A DNA stretch of 35,973 nucleotides from NCBI RefSeq assembly GCF_003248505.1, contig NZ_QFOA01000030.1, forward strand, positions 1 through 35,973, written 5' to 3'. This document shows positions 1 through 8,706 of this stretch, in pieces; position 1 is the first letter of the stretch; every line of letters starts with the position of its first letter. The notes under the pieces are model-generated. The model did no database searches and had not been told where the DNA came from. It saw only the letters and a list, made by a program, of their open reading frames with translations. Both the position numbers and the translations under genes were made by a program. The stretch is from Sphingobium sp. (lineage in GTDB: Bacteria; Pseudomonadota; Alphaproteobacteria; Sphingomonadales; Sphingomonadaceae).

Positions 1-1
1 C

Positions 2-556
2 TATGCGACCTGGTGGATCCGGCAGGCGATCACCCGTTCGATCGCGGATCAGGCACGTACGATCCGTATCCCGGTCCACATGATCGAGACAATCAACAAG
101 CTGGTCCGCACCAGCCGCCAGTTCCTACACGAGCAAGGCCGCGAGCCGACGCCGGAGGAAATGGCCGAGCGCCTGTCCATGCCGCTCGAAAAGGTGCGCA
201 AGGTGATGAAGATCGCCAAGGAGCCGATCTCCCTCGAAACGCCGATCGGCGACGAGGAGGATTCACATCTGGGCGACTTCATCGAGGACAAGAATGCGAT
301 CATTCCGGTCGATGCCGCTATCCAGGCGAACCTCAAGGAAACGGTCACTCGCGTCCTTGCCAGCCTGACTCCGCGTGAGGAACGCGTATTGCGGATGCGC
401 TTTGGCATCGGCATGAACACCGACCATACGCTGGAGGAAGTGGGCCAGCAGTTCAGCGTGACCCGCGAGCGCATCCGTCAGATCGAGGCGAAGGCGCTGC
501 GCAAGCTCAAGCACCCTTCGCGCAGTCGCAAGATGCGCAGCTTCCTCGACCAATAA
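2..556 (+). CDS. rpoD: RNA polymerase primary sigma factor RpoD, C-terminal part
   Basis: This is the 3' end of the housekeeping sigma-70 gene; the start lies left of the window and the frame is open from base 2. The visible part begins in region 2.4 (ATWWIRQAITRSIADQART), continues through region 3 and ends in region 4 with the -35-binding helix-turn-helix (TLEEVGQQFSVTRERIRQIE) and the C-terminal KALRKLKHPSRSRKMRSFLD. These are the most conserved parts of primary sigma factors, so the identification is very safe. The gene ends at TAA and is followed 38 bases later by a strong terminator, so it appears to be the last gene of its transcript. About 184 residues are visible, roughly the last quarter to third of a typical alphaproteobacterial RpoD. 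Confidence 0.97.
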   Translation, partial: YATWWIRQAITRSIADQARTIRIPVHMIETINKLVRTSRQFLHEQGREPTPEEMAERLSMPLEKVRKVMKIAKEPISLETPIGDEEDSHLGDFIEDKNAIIPVDAAIQANLKETVTRVLASLTPREERVLRMRFGIGMNTDHTLEEVGQQFSVTRERIRQIEAKALRKLKHPSRSRKMRSFLDQ

Positions 557-594
557 TCGGACATCGGTAAACCCGCGTTAACCACCTCTGACGG

Positions 595-625
595 AAAAGA
601 GCGGCTTACAGCGCCGCTCTTTTTT
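595..625 (+). terminator. Rho-independent terminator of rpoD
   Basis: A perfect 8-bp stem (AGAGCGGC at 598-605 with GCCGCTCT at 613-620) has a 7-nt loop. It is extended by AAA upstream and a T run at 618-625 downstream. It lies 38 bases after the rpoD stop codon and is the clearest intrinsic terminator in the chromosomal half of the window. Confidence 0.92.
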
Positions 626-710
626 CGTATGTAAACCCGACGTTTACTCCAATGCGCTATTGCCTAGCCTCACCCATCCCGCGTCGGCGGGACAGCCTGG
701 AAGGTTCGGC

Positions 711-1391
711 ATGAGCGAAGCGGCACCGCGATATCAGTTCGGCGATATCGCGCGCATATTGGAGGCGCTGGTCGCGTCGGATGGTACGGCGTCCCATCCC
801 TATGCCAATCGCGCGAGCACCGGCGTGGCGCGTCATGCGCTCGTCTCCATCGCGGACTTGGCCGACGCCGCCTATTATCTCTGCCTGCTCCATGGCCGCC
901 ATCCGGGCGTTGTCGATCATGCTGCTACCCGTTCGGCAGACAACGCCGCCCGCCAGTGGCTGGTCGAAGCGGCGAACGGCTTTTCGAGGGAGCGTTCCTA
1001 CCTGACGCAGGTCACCGTCGCGGCCGGTCCTGCACCCAGCACGGCGGGCCAGGCGGATTGCGAAACTGTGGTGAGCCAACAGCGCCACGCGCTCGACATG
1101 CTGGCCCAATCCGACCGGCGCGGCTGCGCCATGGGCGCGGCGATGGCGCTGGTGCTGGACTGGCGGGCCGTTCGCCATGTGCTCGACATGGTCGCCATCC
1201 GTGTCGGGATCGAACCGCAGACTTGCGTGCTGCCCGATCGCGCGGCGACGCTGGACGTGGCGCGCGCCATCGGTGGAGACGACAGCATCGACCGCGCCAT
1301 TCAGTTCGGCGCGCGGCAATTGCTGAACCAGCACCGGGGTCTTTGGGACCTGCTTTCCGCGCGGGCGGACGTGCGTGCGCGGCAGGGCTGA
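711..1391 (+). CDS. Conserved hypothetical protein, 226 aa
   Basis: I do not recognise a named domain. The predicted protein is mostly alpha-helical, has no signal peptide or membrane segment, and is Ala/Arg/Asp rich, so it is probably cytoplasmic. The ATG at 711 is chosen because GGAAGG (699-704) lies 6 bases upstream; the open frame extends back to a TTG at 660 but that stretch looks non-coding. The opposite strand is also open over almost the same interval, but it lacks a good ribosome site and reads as Arg/His-rich antisense translation. The gene lies just upstream of the MoxR ATPase on the same strand (gap 74 bases), so the two may be co-transcribed. Confidence 0.72.
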   Translation: MSEAAPRYQFGDIARILEALVASDGTASHPYANRASTGVARHALVSIADLADAAYYLCLLHGRHPGVVDHAATRSADNAARQWLVEAANGFSRERSYLTQVTVAAGPAPSTAGQADCETVVSQQRHALDMLAQSDRRGCAMGAAMALVLDWRAVRHVLDMVAIRVGIEPQTCVLPDRAATLDVARAIGGDDSIDRAIQFGARQLLNQHRGLWDLLSARADVRARQG

Positions 1392-1465
1392 CATCCGTTT
1401 AACGATTGCGCCATTCCAACGCTTTGCCTAGTCCCATCGCACGCAGCAACGGAAGGCAGGGACTT

Positions 1466-2311
<846 letters not shown>

Positions 2312-2314
2312 CGC

Positions 2315-2734
2315 ATGACGCAGACGCAGACTCACGAAGGTGGATGCCTGTGCGGGGCAGTGCGGTTCGCGATAGAGGCAGCGCCGATGGGCGCGCGCCG
2401 CTGCTGGTGCCGCCTTTGCCAGTATCTGAGCGGGGGCGGCGGGACGGTCAACGTCATCTTTCCCAATGAAGCGATGCGCGTTACCGGCGAGGTTCGCTGG
2501 CACGACAGTGTCGCCGACAGCGGCAACGCGATGCAGCGAGGCTTTTGCCCCGACTGCGGGACGCCGCTGCTCAGCCGGGCGGAGGCGCGACCGCACCTTG
2601 CGATCGTGCGGGCGGGCGCGCTCGATAATCCGTCGCTGCTGGGGCCGCAAATGGACATATGGACGCAGGCCGCGCCGCGATGGGCGACGCTGGACCCGGC
2701 CATCCCCCATTATCCGACGCAAAATCCGTCATAG
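2315..2734 (+). CDS. GFA-domain (CENP-V/GFA) zinc-binding protein
   Basis: This 139-residue protein has the Mss4-like zinc fold of the GFA family (named after the glutathione-dependent formaldehyde-activating enzyme). The cysteine pattern is clear: C11 and C13 in GGCLCGAVRF, C30/C32/C35 in RCWCRLCQYLSGG, and C78/C81 in FCPDCGTPLL. These would hold two structural or catalytic zinc ions. Most members of the family have no proven substrate, so an S-hydroxymethylglutathione role is not claimed. The ATG lies 3 bases after the moxR-like stop with no clear Shine-Dalgarno of its own, which suggests translational coupling to the upstream ATPase gene. Confidence 0.88.
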   Translation: MTQTQTHEGGCLCGAVRFAIEAAPMGARRCWCRLCQYLSGGGGTVNVIFPNEAMRVTGEVRWHDSVADSGNAMQRGFCPDCGTPLLSRAEARPHLAIVRAGALDNPSLLGPQMDIWTQAAPRWATLDPAIPHYPTQNPS

Positions 2735-2827
2735 TCAAATAGCGGCTTGCGCCAGCAGAGATAGGCTGTAGCCTCTTCACATCGTCAAGACCGCACTGAG
2801 ACGGTCCGGATATGGAGAGGGTTGCCG

Positions 2828-3865
2828 ATGCGAATACCCGCCCGAATTGCCTCCGTTGCGCTACTCGCCGCTGGCCTCTGCGTTGCGGCAATCCCCGCCC
2901 ATGCCGCCGGCGATGCCGAAGCATGGACGACGACGACCAGTGCGCTGCGTGCACCGGCGGCCGGTATCGCGCTGCCCCAGACCATCGGTCATCTGTCGCT
3001 CGCCAAGAGCGGGGAAGCGTCGAACGGCGGGCGCGCGATCGACAATTACGCCCAATATGTGTCGGAGGACGGCGCGATCCAGGCGACGCTTTACGTTTAT
3101 ATGCCGACCTATGCCGACGCGGCGCTGGCCGCCTATATGACGGACAAGGCGATCATGGCACGGTTCGGCGCCAAGACCCACCGCACTGCCTATGCCAGCG
3201 CACCGGTAAGCGGAAGGTCGGGTCGCGCGATTCGCGCCGTTTACGAAGACGCGGCTGACGGCGCGCTGACAACTGCCGCCGGGTTCGCTCATGCAGGGCG
3301 CTGGATCGTCAAGCTGCGCGTGACGGGACCGACTGAGCGGCGGGACGAGGTTGTGGCGGGGCTGGACGCGATGCTGGCAAATCTGGCGGTGGACGATCCG
3401 GCGACGCTCCATCCGACCACGCCGCTTCGCTTTGCCGACTGCCCGGCAACAGACACGGATGAGGCGCGCCTGACCCCAGCCCCGGCGCGGCAGATGGCCA
3501 CGCCACGTGAGGTCGGCATTCCGCGCGACGGTCAGGACAGCCTGTGCGTGCGCGGCACGATCGAAACGGCGGACGGCAGCTTCGACCTGCTGCAACAGGC
3601 AGGACGCGCCGACGGCCCGATCATCGTGCCGACCGACGACAGCGGCACCCTGCTCGCGTTCGATCCGGCACCGGATGGCAGGGGATATAAACTCTCCATC
3701 CACATGGTGGGCCAGACGGACCTTTACGGCACTTACGACCGGGTGCCCAATGCCGCGCAACTCGTCGCCATCATCGACGGCAAGGACCCGCAAACCGCGC
3801 AGGCGGCCGCCGTGGCTGCCTATGCCGCCAACGGCGACGTGACGATACGCGCGGGGGGCAGATAG
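2828..3865 (+). CDS. Secreted hypothetical protein, 345 aa
   Basis: The product begins with a signal peptide: MRIPARIASV, a hydrophobic core ALLAAGLCVAAI, then PAHAAGDAEA with a likely AHA|A cleavage near residue 28. The mature protein of about 315 residues should be periplasmic or surface-exposed. I see no lipobox or further membrane segment. I do not recognise the family; the mature part mixes beta-rich and helical stretches and has two cysteines (DCPAT and DSLCVRG) that could form a disulfide. ATG at 2828 is preferred over the TTG at 2822 because GGAGAGG (2814-2820) sits 7 bases before it. It separates the MoxR ATPase from the VWA protein. Confidence 0.82.
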   Translation: MRIPARIASVALLAAGLCVAAIPAHAAGDAEAWTTTTSALRAPAAGIALPQTIGHLSLAKSGEASNGGRAIDNYAQYVSEDGAIQATLYVYMPTYADAALAAYMTDKAIMARFGAKTHRTAYASAPVSGRSGRAIRAVYEDAADGALTTAAGFAHAGRWIVKLRVTGPTERRDEVVAGLDAMLANLAVDDPATLHPTTPLRFADCPATDTDEARLTPAPARQMATPREVGIPRDGQDSLCVRGTIETADGSFDLLQQAGRADGPIIVPTDDSGTLLAFDPAPDGRGYKLSIHMVGQTDLYGTYDRVPNAAQLVAIIDGKDPQTAQAAAVAAYAANGDVTIRAGGR

Positions 3866-3936
3866 GGGTCGCGCGCCCGGGATGCGAGAGGTCATCTGCC
3901 GCTTGCATCCCCGTTCGGGTTGATCGACAAGGGGCC

Positions 3937-5112
3937 ATGCTTCTCGACTTCCTCGACGCGCTGCGTGCCGCGGGCATTCCTGCCGGTATCAAAGAACATC
4001 TGCTTCTGCTCGAAGCGCTCGAAAAGGATGTGATCGAACGGCGGCCCGAGGACTTCTATTATCTCGCGCGCGCGACCTATGTGAAGGACGAAGGGCTTTT
4101 CGACCGGTTCGACCAGATATTCGCCAAGGTCTTTCGCGGCGTGCTGGACGGACAAGGTGTCGAGGCGGAGATACCGGAGGAATGGCTTCGCCTCGTCGCG
4201 GAGAAATATCTGACGTCTGAGGAGATGGAAAAGATCAAGTCGCTGGGCGACTGGGACGAGATCATGGACACGCTGAAGAAGCGGCTTGAGGAACAGCAGG
4301 GGCGGCATCAGGGCGGCAACAAATGGATCGGCACGGGCGGCACCTCGCCCTTCGGCCATGGCGGCTACAATCCCGAAGGCATTCGCATCGGCGGCCAGTC
4401 ACGCCATAAACGCGCGATCAAGGTATGGGAAAAGCGCGAATTCGCCAATCTGGACAACAGCCGGGAACTGGGCACCCGCAACATCAAGGTAGCGTTGCGC
4501 CGGTTGCGCCGCTTTGCCAGGGAAGGCGCTGCGGACGAACTAGACCTCGACGAAACGATCCGGGGCACGGCGCGGCAGGGCTGGCTCGACATCCGGATGC
4601 GCCCCGAACGGCACAATGCGGTCAAGCTGCTGCTGTTCCTCGACGTGGGCGGCTCCATGGATCCGTTCGTCAAGCTGATGGAGGAACTGTTTTCCGCTGC
4701 CACCGGCGAATTCAAGAACATGGAGTTCTTCTATTTCCACAATTGCCTTTACGAAGGCGTTTGGAAGGACAACCGGCGCCGCTTTTCGGAACGCACCCCG
4801 ACCTGGGACATCCTCCACAAATATGGTCACGATTATAAGGTGATCTTCGTGGGCGACGCGGCAATGAGCCCTTATGAAATCAGCCATCCCGGCGGATCGG
4901 TGGAACATATGAACGAGGAAGCGGGCGCGGTCTGGCTCCAGCGCGTCACCCGCACCTACCCTGCCGCCGTCTGGCTCAATCCCGCACCGCAGGCGCATTG
5001 GGGATATAGCCAGTCCACCAAGATCATCGGTGAGTTGATGAACGACCGCATGTATCCGCTGACGATCGAAGGCATCGACGCCGCCATGCGGGAACTGACG
5101 CGCAAGCGCTGA
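3937..5112 (+). CDS. VWA domain protein, CoxE-like
   Basis: This 391-residue protein has the layout of CoxE-like VWA proteins: a helical N-terminal region (1-125), a Gly-rich linker (NPEGIRIGGQ around 145-154), a basic segment (RNIKVALRRLRRFAREG), then a von Willebrand A domain from about residue 225. The metal-site motif reads FLDVGGSM (DVGGS at 236-240), so the first Ser of the usual DxSxS is Gly; the later GDAAMSP (306-312) supplies the other loop. In known systems CoxE/MoxR pairs help mature cofactors of carbon monoxide dehydrogenase and related enzymes, but no such oxidoreductase is seen here, so the client is open. It is the likely partner of the MoxR ATPase at 1466-2311. Cytoplasmic. 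Confidence 0.9.
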   Translation: MLLDFLDALRAAGIPAGIKEHLLLLEALEKDVIERRPEDFYYLARATYVKDEGLFDRFDQIFAKVFRGVLDGQGVEAEIPEEWLRLVAEKYLTSEEMEKIKSLGDWDEIMDTLKKRLEEQQGRHQGGNKWIGTGGTSPFGHGGYNPEGIRIGGQSRHKRAIKVWEKREFANLDNSRELGTRNIKVALRRLRRFAREGAADELDLDETIRGTARQGWLDIRMRPERHNAVKLLLFLDVGGSMDPFVKLMEELFSAATGEFKNMEFFYFHNCLYEGVWKDNRRRFSERTPTWDILHKYGHDYKVIFVGDAAMSPYEISHPGGSVEHMNEEAGAVWLQRVTRTYPAAVWLNPAPQAHWGYSQSTKIIGELMNDRMYPLTIEGIDAAMRELTRKR

Positions 5113-5355
5113 CGGCTGAAGCGGCGCACGACGCGCGAAAGCGACTTGCCGCCGCCTGTGAAGCACACGATGCCAAATAGGAAGATCACTGCCAGCTGAC
5201 GGCCCTGACGACTTTGGCTGGCACGAAATTCGCCGCCGACGACATGACCGATTTGTAATCCGCGCCTCCCTTGACCTTGCAGGGCGGCGCGCGCATGTCG
5301 GCAAAGGAACGGGCGCAGGCCCGATCCGATTTTCCGCAACTCCCGAGAGGGGACC
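5113..5355. other. Gap between VWA gene and the DUF1003 leader ORF
   Basis: No convincing forward gene is present. On the minus strand a frame is open from within the DUF1003 gene down to a TGA at 5186-5188, with coding-like codon use (mostly G or C in third position) near its end and a C-terminus reading ANFVPAKVVRAVSWQ. It has no usable start with a ribosome site; the only in-frame ATGs are very late. It may be a gene remnant or chance. The promoter of the DUF1003 leader is expected at the right end of this stretch. Confidence 0.4.
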
Positions 5356-5415
5356 ATGTCCAGTAGCGACCATAGTCGAACGACCGTCCCGATGGGAGCG
5401 CAGGCGAGCCGCTGA
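5356..5415 (+). CDS. Candidate 19-aa leader peptide (upstream ORF)
   Basis: A short ORF, MSSSDHSRTTVPMGAQASR, starts at an ATG 3 bases after a strong Shine-Dalgarno stretch (GAGAGGGG, 5345-5352) and ends at TGA 52 bases before the DUF1003 start. Its ribosome site (TCCCGAGAGG, 5341-5350) nearly repeats the one used by the DUF1003 gene (TTCCCGAGAGG, 5451-5461). Codons 8-13 form the left arm of a 17-bp inverted repeat. That arrangement resembles regulatory leader ORFs, where ribosome progress decides which RNA fold forms. It is prediction only; conservation of the peptide in relatives would be the test. Confidence 0.45.
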   Translation: MSSSDHSRTTVPMGAQASR

Positions 5416-5453
5416 CGGCATCACCTTGCAGGCGACCATCGGCACGGTCGTTC
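5378..5453 (+). promoter_or_regulatory. Long inverted repeat in DUF1003 leader
   Basis: GAACGACCGTCCCGATG (5378-5394) pairs with CATCGGCACGGTCGTTC (5437-5453), 16 of 17 positions, with a 42-nt loop. A small hairpin (GCCG 5408-5411, CGGC 5416-5419) lies in the loop exactly at the stop codon of the leader ORF. The right arm ends 2 bases before the Shine-Dalgarno of the DUF1003 gene (GAGAGG, 5456-5461). A ribosome on the leader ORF would melt the left arm, so translation of the leader could change access to the downstream ribosome site. Confidence 0.55.
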
Positions 5454-5467
5454 CCGAGAGGTGATTT

Positions 5468-5905
5468 ATGAATGCAGCCATCCGTTTCCTGACGTCGCCG
5501 CTCCGCCGCGCGCCGGCATCCCGCGACCTCTACGAGGTGTTCGATAGCGGCCTCAGCTTTGGCGACAAGCTTGCCGACCGCGTCGCCGCTGTCGGCGGAT
5601 CGTGGAGCTTAATCATCGGCTTCGGCGTTTTTCTTGCCGCATGGGCCGTGCTCAACACGGTGATTCTGGCGCGGCACGCCTTCGATCCGTTCCCCTACAT
5701 CTTCCTCAATCTCATGCTGTCCATGCTGGCGGCGCTTCAGGCGCCGGTCATCATGATGAGCCAGAACCGGCAGGCGGCAAAGGACCGTCTGGAGGCGCGA
5801 CTGGACTATGAGACGAACGTTCGGTCGGAATCGGAAATCGCTCTGCTGCACGAGAAGATGGACCGCCTGCTCGAACAACTGGACGCCGCCGGAAACAAAG
5901 CCTGA
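5468..5905 (+). CDS. DUF1003 family membrane protein
   Basis: This 145-residue protein fits the DUF1003 family: FGDKLADRVAAVGGSWSLII, a first membrane helix (GFGVFLAAWAVLNTVILA), the signature FDPFPYIFLNLMLSMLAALQ as second helix, then APVIMMSQNRQAAKDRLEAR and a charged coiled-coil tail. It should sit in the inner membrane with both ends in the cytoplasm. Its biochemical role is unknown. The start is fixed by GAGAGG 6 bases upstream. It has a long leader with an upstream ORF and inverted repeat, so expression is probably regulated after transcription starts. It is convergent with anmK, only 3 bases between the stop codons. Confidence 0.9.
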   Translation: MNAAIRFLTSPLRRAPASRDLYEVFDSGLSFGDKLADRVAAVGGSWSLIIGFGVFLAAWAVLNTVILARHAFDPFPYIFLNLMLSMLAALQAPVIMMSQNRQAAKDRLEARLDYETNVRSESEIALLHEKMDRLLEQLDAAGNKA

Positions 5906-5908
5906 GAA

Positions 5909-7000
5909 TCAAGGGCGGAACAGCACGCCGCCTGTCATGGGTTCGGGCACGCCTGTAGTACCGGGAAAGCTGATCGGCAGGCCCCGCAGGCTGCGCACCG
6001 CCATATAGGCAAAGCCTTGCGCCTCCAGCGCGTCGCCGTCCCAGCCGAGGCCGTCGACCGGTACCACCGCCGCGCCTGTCCGCGCGGCGAGCATCGCCAT
6101 CAGCGTGGCATTGTGCCGCCCGCCGCCCGCGACATGGATCGTGGCGGGATGCCGGGGCAGGTGGTGGATCGCGCGCGCGACGCTGGCGGCGGTCAAGGCA
6201 GTCAGCGTAGCGGCGCCGTCCTCCACCGAAAGGCCGCTCACCGCTTGGGTGTTGAACTGTTCGCGGTCGATGCTCTTGGGCGGCGGTGCATCGAACCAGG
6301 GGTCGGCCATCAGCATGGCAAGCCGTCCTTCATCCACCGTGCCACGCGCGGCGCATGCACCGCCTTCGTCGAACGCACCCGCGCCATGCGTCTGCATCCA
6401 ATTGTCGATGAGGCCGCTCGCCATGCCGGTATCGAAGGCAATCAGCGTCCCGTCGACGCCGATGAAGGTGACGTTGGCGACGCCGCCCAGATTGAGCACC
6501 GCCGTCGGCCTTTCGAGAGGATCGGCCAGCGCGCGGTGATAGACCGGCAGGAGCGGCGCGCCCTGCCCGCCTGCCGCCACGTCCGCGCTGCGCAGGTCGC
6601 CGACCACCGCAATGCCGAAGGCCCCCGCCAAAGCCGCGCCGTCGCCGATCTGCCACGTCCAGCGTCTGTCGGGCCGATGCGCGACAGTATGTCCGTGGAA
6701 ACCGATGACATCGACGTCTTCGGCGATATGGCCGCTGCGGCCCAGCAGGTCCGCCACCGCGCGCACATGCCGTTCCGTGAGTTCCGCCTCGACCGAAGCG
6801 ATCAGGGGTTCGAAACCGGGGCGCTCCATCGCCATCGCCCGCACACATGCTTCGGCAAGACGCAGCCGGAATCCGTCATCATAGGGCATGGCGTGAAAGG
6901 CGAGCGGGGTCACCGCTCCTTCCCCATCCGTATCGATCAGCGCGGCGTCGATCCCGTCGCGCGACGTGCCGGACATCAGGCCGATTGCCAACATGGACAT
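5909..7000 (-). CDS. anmK: Anhydro-N-acetylmuramic acid kinase
   Basis: AnmK phosphorylates and opens 1,6-anhydro-MurNAc to MurNAc-6-phosphate with ATP, in recycling of cell-wall fragments in the cytoplasm. The 363-residue protein shows the family hallmarks: N-terminal GLMSGTSRDGIDAALID, IGFHGHTVAHRPD, the WQIGDG..LA stretch, VVGDLRSADVAAGGQGAPL, TAVLNLGGVANVTFI, FDTGMASGLIDNWM and near the C-terminus VDGLGWDGDALEAQGFAYMA. The frame opens at a TTG (7003), but ATG at 7000 is preferred because GGAG lies 5 bases upstream. It is divergent from tyrS with about 50 bases between, a shared promoter region. This AnmK/TyrS pairing is common in alphaproteobacteria. Confidence 0.96.
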   Translation of the reverse strand: MSMLAIGLMSGTSRDGIDAALIDTDGEGAVTPLAFHAMPYDDGFRLRLAEACVRAMAMERPGFEPLIASVEAELTERHVRAVADLLGRSGHIAEDVDVIGFHGHTVAHRPDRRWTWQIGDGAALAGAFGIAVVGDLRSADVAAGGQGAPLLPVYHRALADPLERPTAVLNLGGVANVTFIGVDGTLIAFDTGMASGLIDNWMQTHGAGAFDEGGACAARGTVDEGRLAMLMADPWFDAPPPKSIDREQFNTQAVSGLSVEDGAATLTALTAASVARAIHHLPRHPATIHVAGGGRHNATLMAMLAARTGAAVVPVDGLGWDGDALEAQGFAYMAVRSLRGLPISFPGTTGVPEPMTGGVLFRP

Positions 7001-7051
7001 CAAAACTCCGCCTCTTTTACACTCCCCCCCGCAATGCTACAGGCCCGCGCC
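7001..7051. promoter_or_regulatory. Divergent promoter region anmK / tyrS
   Basis: Only 51 bases separate the two divergent start codons, so both promoters must sit in or overlap this stretch. The anmK ribosome site (GGAG on the minus strand) is visible. Upstream of tyrS no clear Shine-Dalgarno is seen, and no good -10/-35 pair can be assigned by eye. Confidence 0.4.
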
Positions 7052-8269
7052 ATGAGCAACCATCAGTCCGACCTTCTCCGCCTGCTCGACGAGCGGGGTT
7101 ATATCCACCAGTTGACCGACGCGGCGGGCCTCGATGCCCTGGCGATGCGCCAGGTGGTGCCGGGCTATATCGGCTTCGACCCGACAGCGCCGTCGCTGCA
7201 TGTCGGGAGCCTGGTGCAGATCATGATGCTGCGGCGAATGCAGCAGGCCGGGCACAAGCCCATCGTCCTGATGGGTGGCGGCACCGGGAAGATCGGCGAT
7301 CCTTCGCTGCGCGACGAAGCGCGCTCGCTGTTGACGGTCGACCGGATCGCCGAGAATGTGAACAGCATCAAGCGGGTGTTCGAACGCTTTCTGACCTTCG
7401 GTGACGGTCCCACAGACGCGATCATGGTCGACAATGCGGATTGGCTCGACGCGCTCGAATATATTCCCTTCCTGCGTGACATCGGCCAGCATTTCTCGGT
7501 CAACCGGATGCTGAGCTTCGATTCGGTCAAGTTGCGGCTCGACCGCGAACAATCGCTGAGCTTCCTTGAATTCAATTACATGATCCTTCAGGCCTACGAC
7601 TTTCTGGAATTGTCGCGGCGGGCCGGGTGCCGCCTGCAAATGGGCGGGTCGGACCAGTGGGGCAATATCGTCAACGGCATCGAATTGTCGCGCCGCGTCG
7701 ACGGTACGCAGGTCTATGGCCTGACCTCCCCCCTCATCACGACGGCGGACGGGGGCAAGATGGGGAAGACCGCCAAGGGCGCGGTGTGGCTCAATGCCGA
7801 CGCACTTTCTCCCTATGACTACTGGCAATTCTGGCGGAATACGCAGGATGCCGATGTGGGTCGCTTCATGCGCCTCTTCACCGACTTGCCTCTGGAAGAG
7901 ATCGCGCGGCTCGAGTCCCTGCAAGGCGCGGATATCAACGAGGCGAAGAAAATTCTCGCCCATGCCGCCACGGCCATGGCCCATGGCGAAGATGCCGCCG
8001 CCGCTGCCGCCGAGACCGCGCGGCGGACGTTCGAGGAAGGCGCATCTGACGCCAACCTGCCGACCGTCAGCCTGGACGGCGAAGCGCTGACTGTCGTTCA
8101 AGCCACGACCGGTCTCGGTTTCGCCACATCCAACAAGGAAGTGCGCCGTAAGCTGTCCGAGGGCGCGATCCGGGTGAATGGCGAAGTCGTTACGGACCCG
8201 GCTATCACGTTGAAAGCCGGGGACAAGATCAGCTTCGGCGCGAAACGGCACGGCCTCGTTATCGCTTGA
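7052..8269 (+). CDS. tyrS: Tyrosyl-tRNA synthetase
   Basis: Class I aminoacyl-tRNA synthetase charging tRNA-Tyr, cytoplasmic, 405 residues as expected for bacterial TyrS. The HIGH-like motif is HVGS (50-53, in GFDPTAPSLHVGS), tyrosine is read by YMILQAYD (176-183) and MGGSDQWGNI (197-206), and the second signature is KMGKT (236-240), a normal TyrS variant of KMSKS. The C-terminal part (from about 345) is an S4-type RNA-binding domain (SNKEVRRKLSEGAIRVNGE). The same frame is open upstream to 6017 only because it runs antisense over anmK; the true start is ATG 7052, where similarity to TyrS begins (SDLLRLLDERGYIHQLTD). Confidence 0.98.
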   Translation: MSNHQSDLLRLLDERGYIHQLTDAAGLDALAMRQVVPGYIGFDPTAPSLHVGSLVQIMMLRRMQQAGHKPIVLMGGGTGKIGDPSLRDEARSLLTVDRIAENVNSIKRVFERFLTFGDGPTDAIMVDNADWLDALEYIPFLRDIGQHFSVNRMLSFDSVKLRLDREQSLSFLEFNYMILQAYDFLELSRRAGCRLQMGGSDQWGNIVNGIELSRRVDGTQVYGLTSPLITTADGGKMGKTAKGAVWLNADALSPYDYWQFWRNTQDADVGRFMRLFTDLPLEEIARLESLQGADINEAKKILAHAATAMAHGEDAAAAAAETARRTFEEGASDANLPTVSLDGEALTVVQATTGLGFATSNKEVRRKLSEGAIRVNGEVVTDPAITLKAGDKISFGAKRHGLVIA

Positions 8270-8319
8270 TCGTAAAGTCGCGCCCACTTGGGGGCATTAA
8301 CCCTGTTCGCTAGGGCTTT

Positions 8320-8333
8320 GTGCATTTTTGCAC
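8320..8333. repeat. Dyad symmetry before the PilZ gene
   Basis: GTGCA-TTTT-TGCAC is a perfect 5-bp dyad with a T spacer, 16 bases before the proposed PilZ start. It could be an operator or a weak hairpin. Confidence 0.3.
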
Positions 8334-8349
8334 GCCTAGCGTCAGGGAC

Positions 8350-8706
8350 ATGTCTTCATCTGTCTTTGCCCATCTGGACCATGTCCTGCGCTCGCGCGAT
8401 CCTTCCGTCGATCAGCGGCGGGTGCGGCGCGATCTTGTCGATATGGCGAGCCATGTCACCGCGCGGGGGCACACGCATGACGTTCAGATCATCAACATCT
8501 CGGCGCTTGGCCTCATGTGCCGGACGCAAGCCGAATTAGCCAAGGGCGAGCGGGTCAGCCTATGGCTGCCCGTAGTCAACGATTATGAAGCGGAGGTGCG
8601 CTGGACCGAGGAAGGGCGGGTCGGCGTCGAATTCATAGAGCCGATTGCACAGAGGCTCTATGACACCGTGCTGGGCCTCATTCCGCCGCGTCGGACCGTC
8701 TGGTAA
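8350..8706 (+). CDS. PilZ-domain protein
   Basis: The 118-residue protein is a single PilZ-like domain, the usual receptor fold for cyclic di-GMP. The Arg-rich segment QRRVRRDLVDMASH and the second motif NISALGLMC, matching [D/N]xSxxG, are the two ligand-binding elements; RVGVEFIEP is the conserved later strand. The Arg motif is not a textbook RxxxR, so ligand binding is probable but not proven. The start is uncertain: ATG 8350 has AGGGA almost touching it, and a GTG at 8320 would add 10 residues. Its 3' end overlaps the convergent MscS gene by 29 bases. A GGDEF/EAL protein at 17.5-19.5 kb could control the same second messenger. Confidence 0.82.
   Translation: MSSSVFAHLDHVLRSRDPSVDQRRVRRDLVDMASHVTARGHTHDVQIINISALGLMCRTQAELAKGERVSLWLPVVNDYEAEVRWTEEGRVGVEFIEPIAQRLYDTVLGLIPPRRTVW

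Noticed and set aside
567..583. CtrA-like site GTAA-N7-TTAACC after rpoD
   Set aside because: Close to the TTAA-N7-TTAA consensus but with one mismatch, and it lies before the rpoD terminator, where a promoter for the next gene would be cut off; probably chance.
657..1394. Minus-strand frame of 245 codons opposite the gene at 711
   Set aside because: The plus-strand frame has a proper ribosome site and lies in a co-oriented gene row; the minus frame looks like antisense translation.
6017..7051. Long N-terminal extension of TyrS on the plus strand
   Set aside because: The extension is antisense to anmK; TyrS similarity and normal length begin at ATG 7052.
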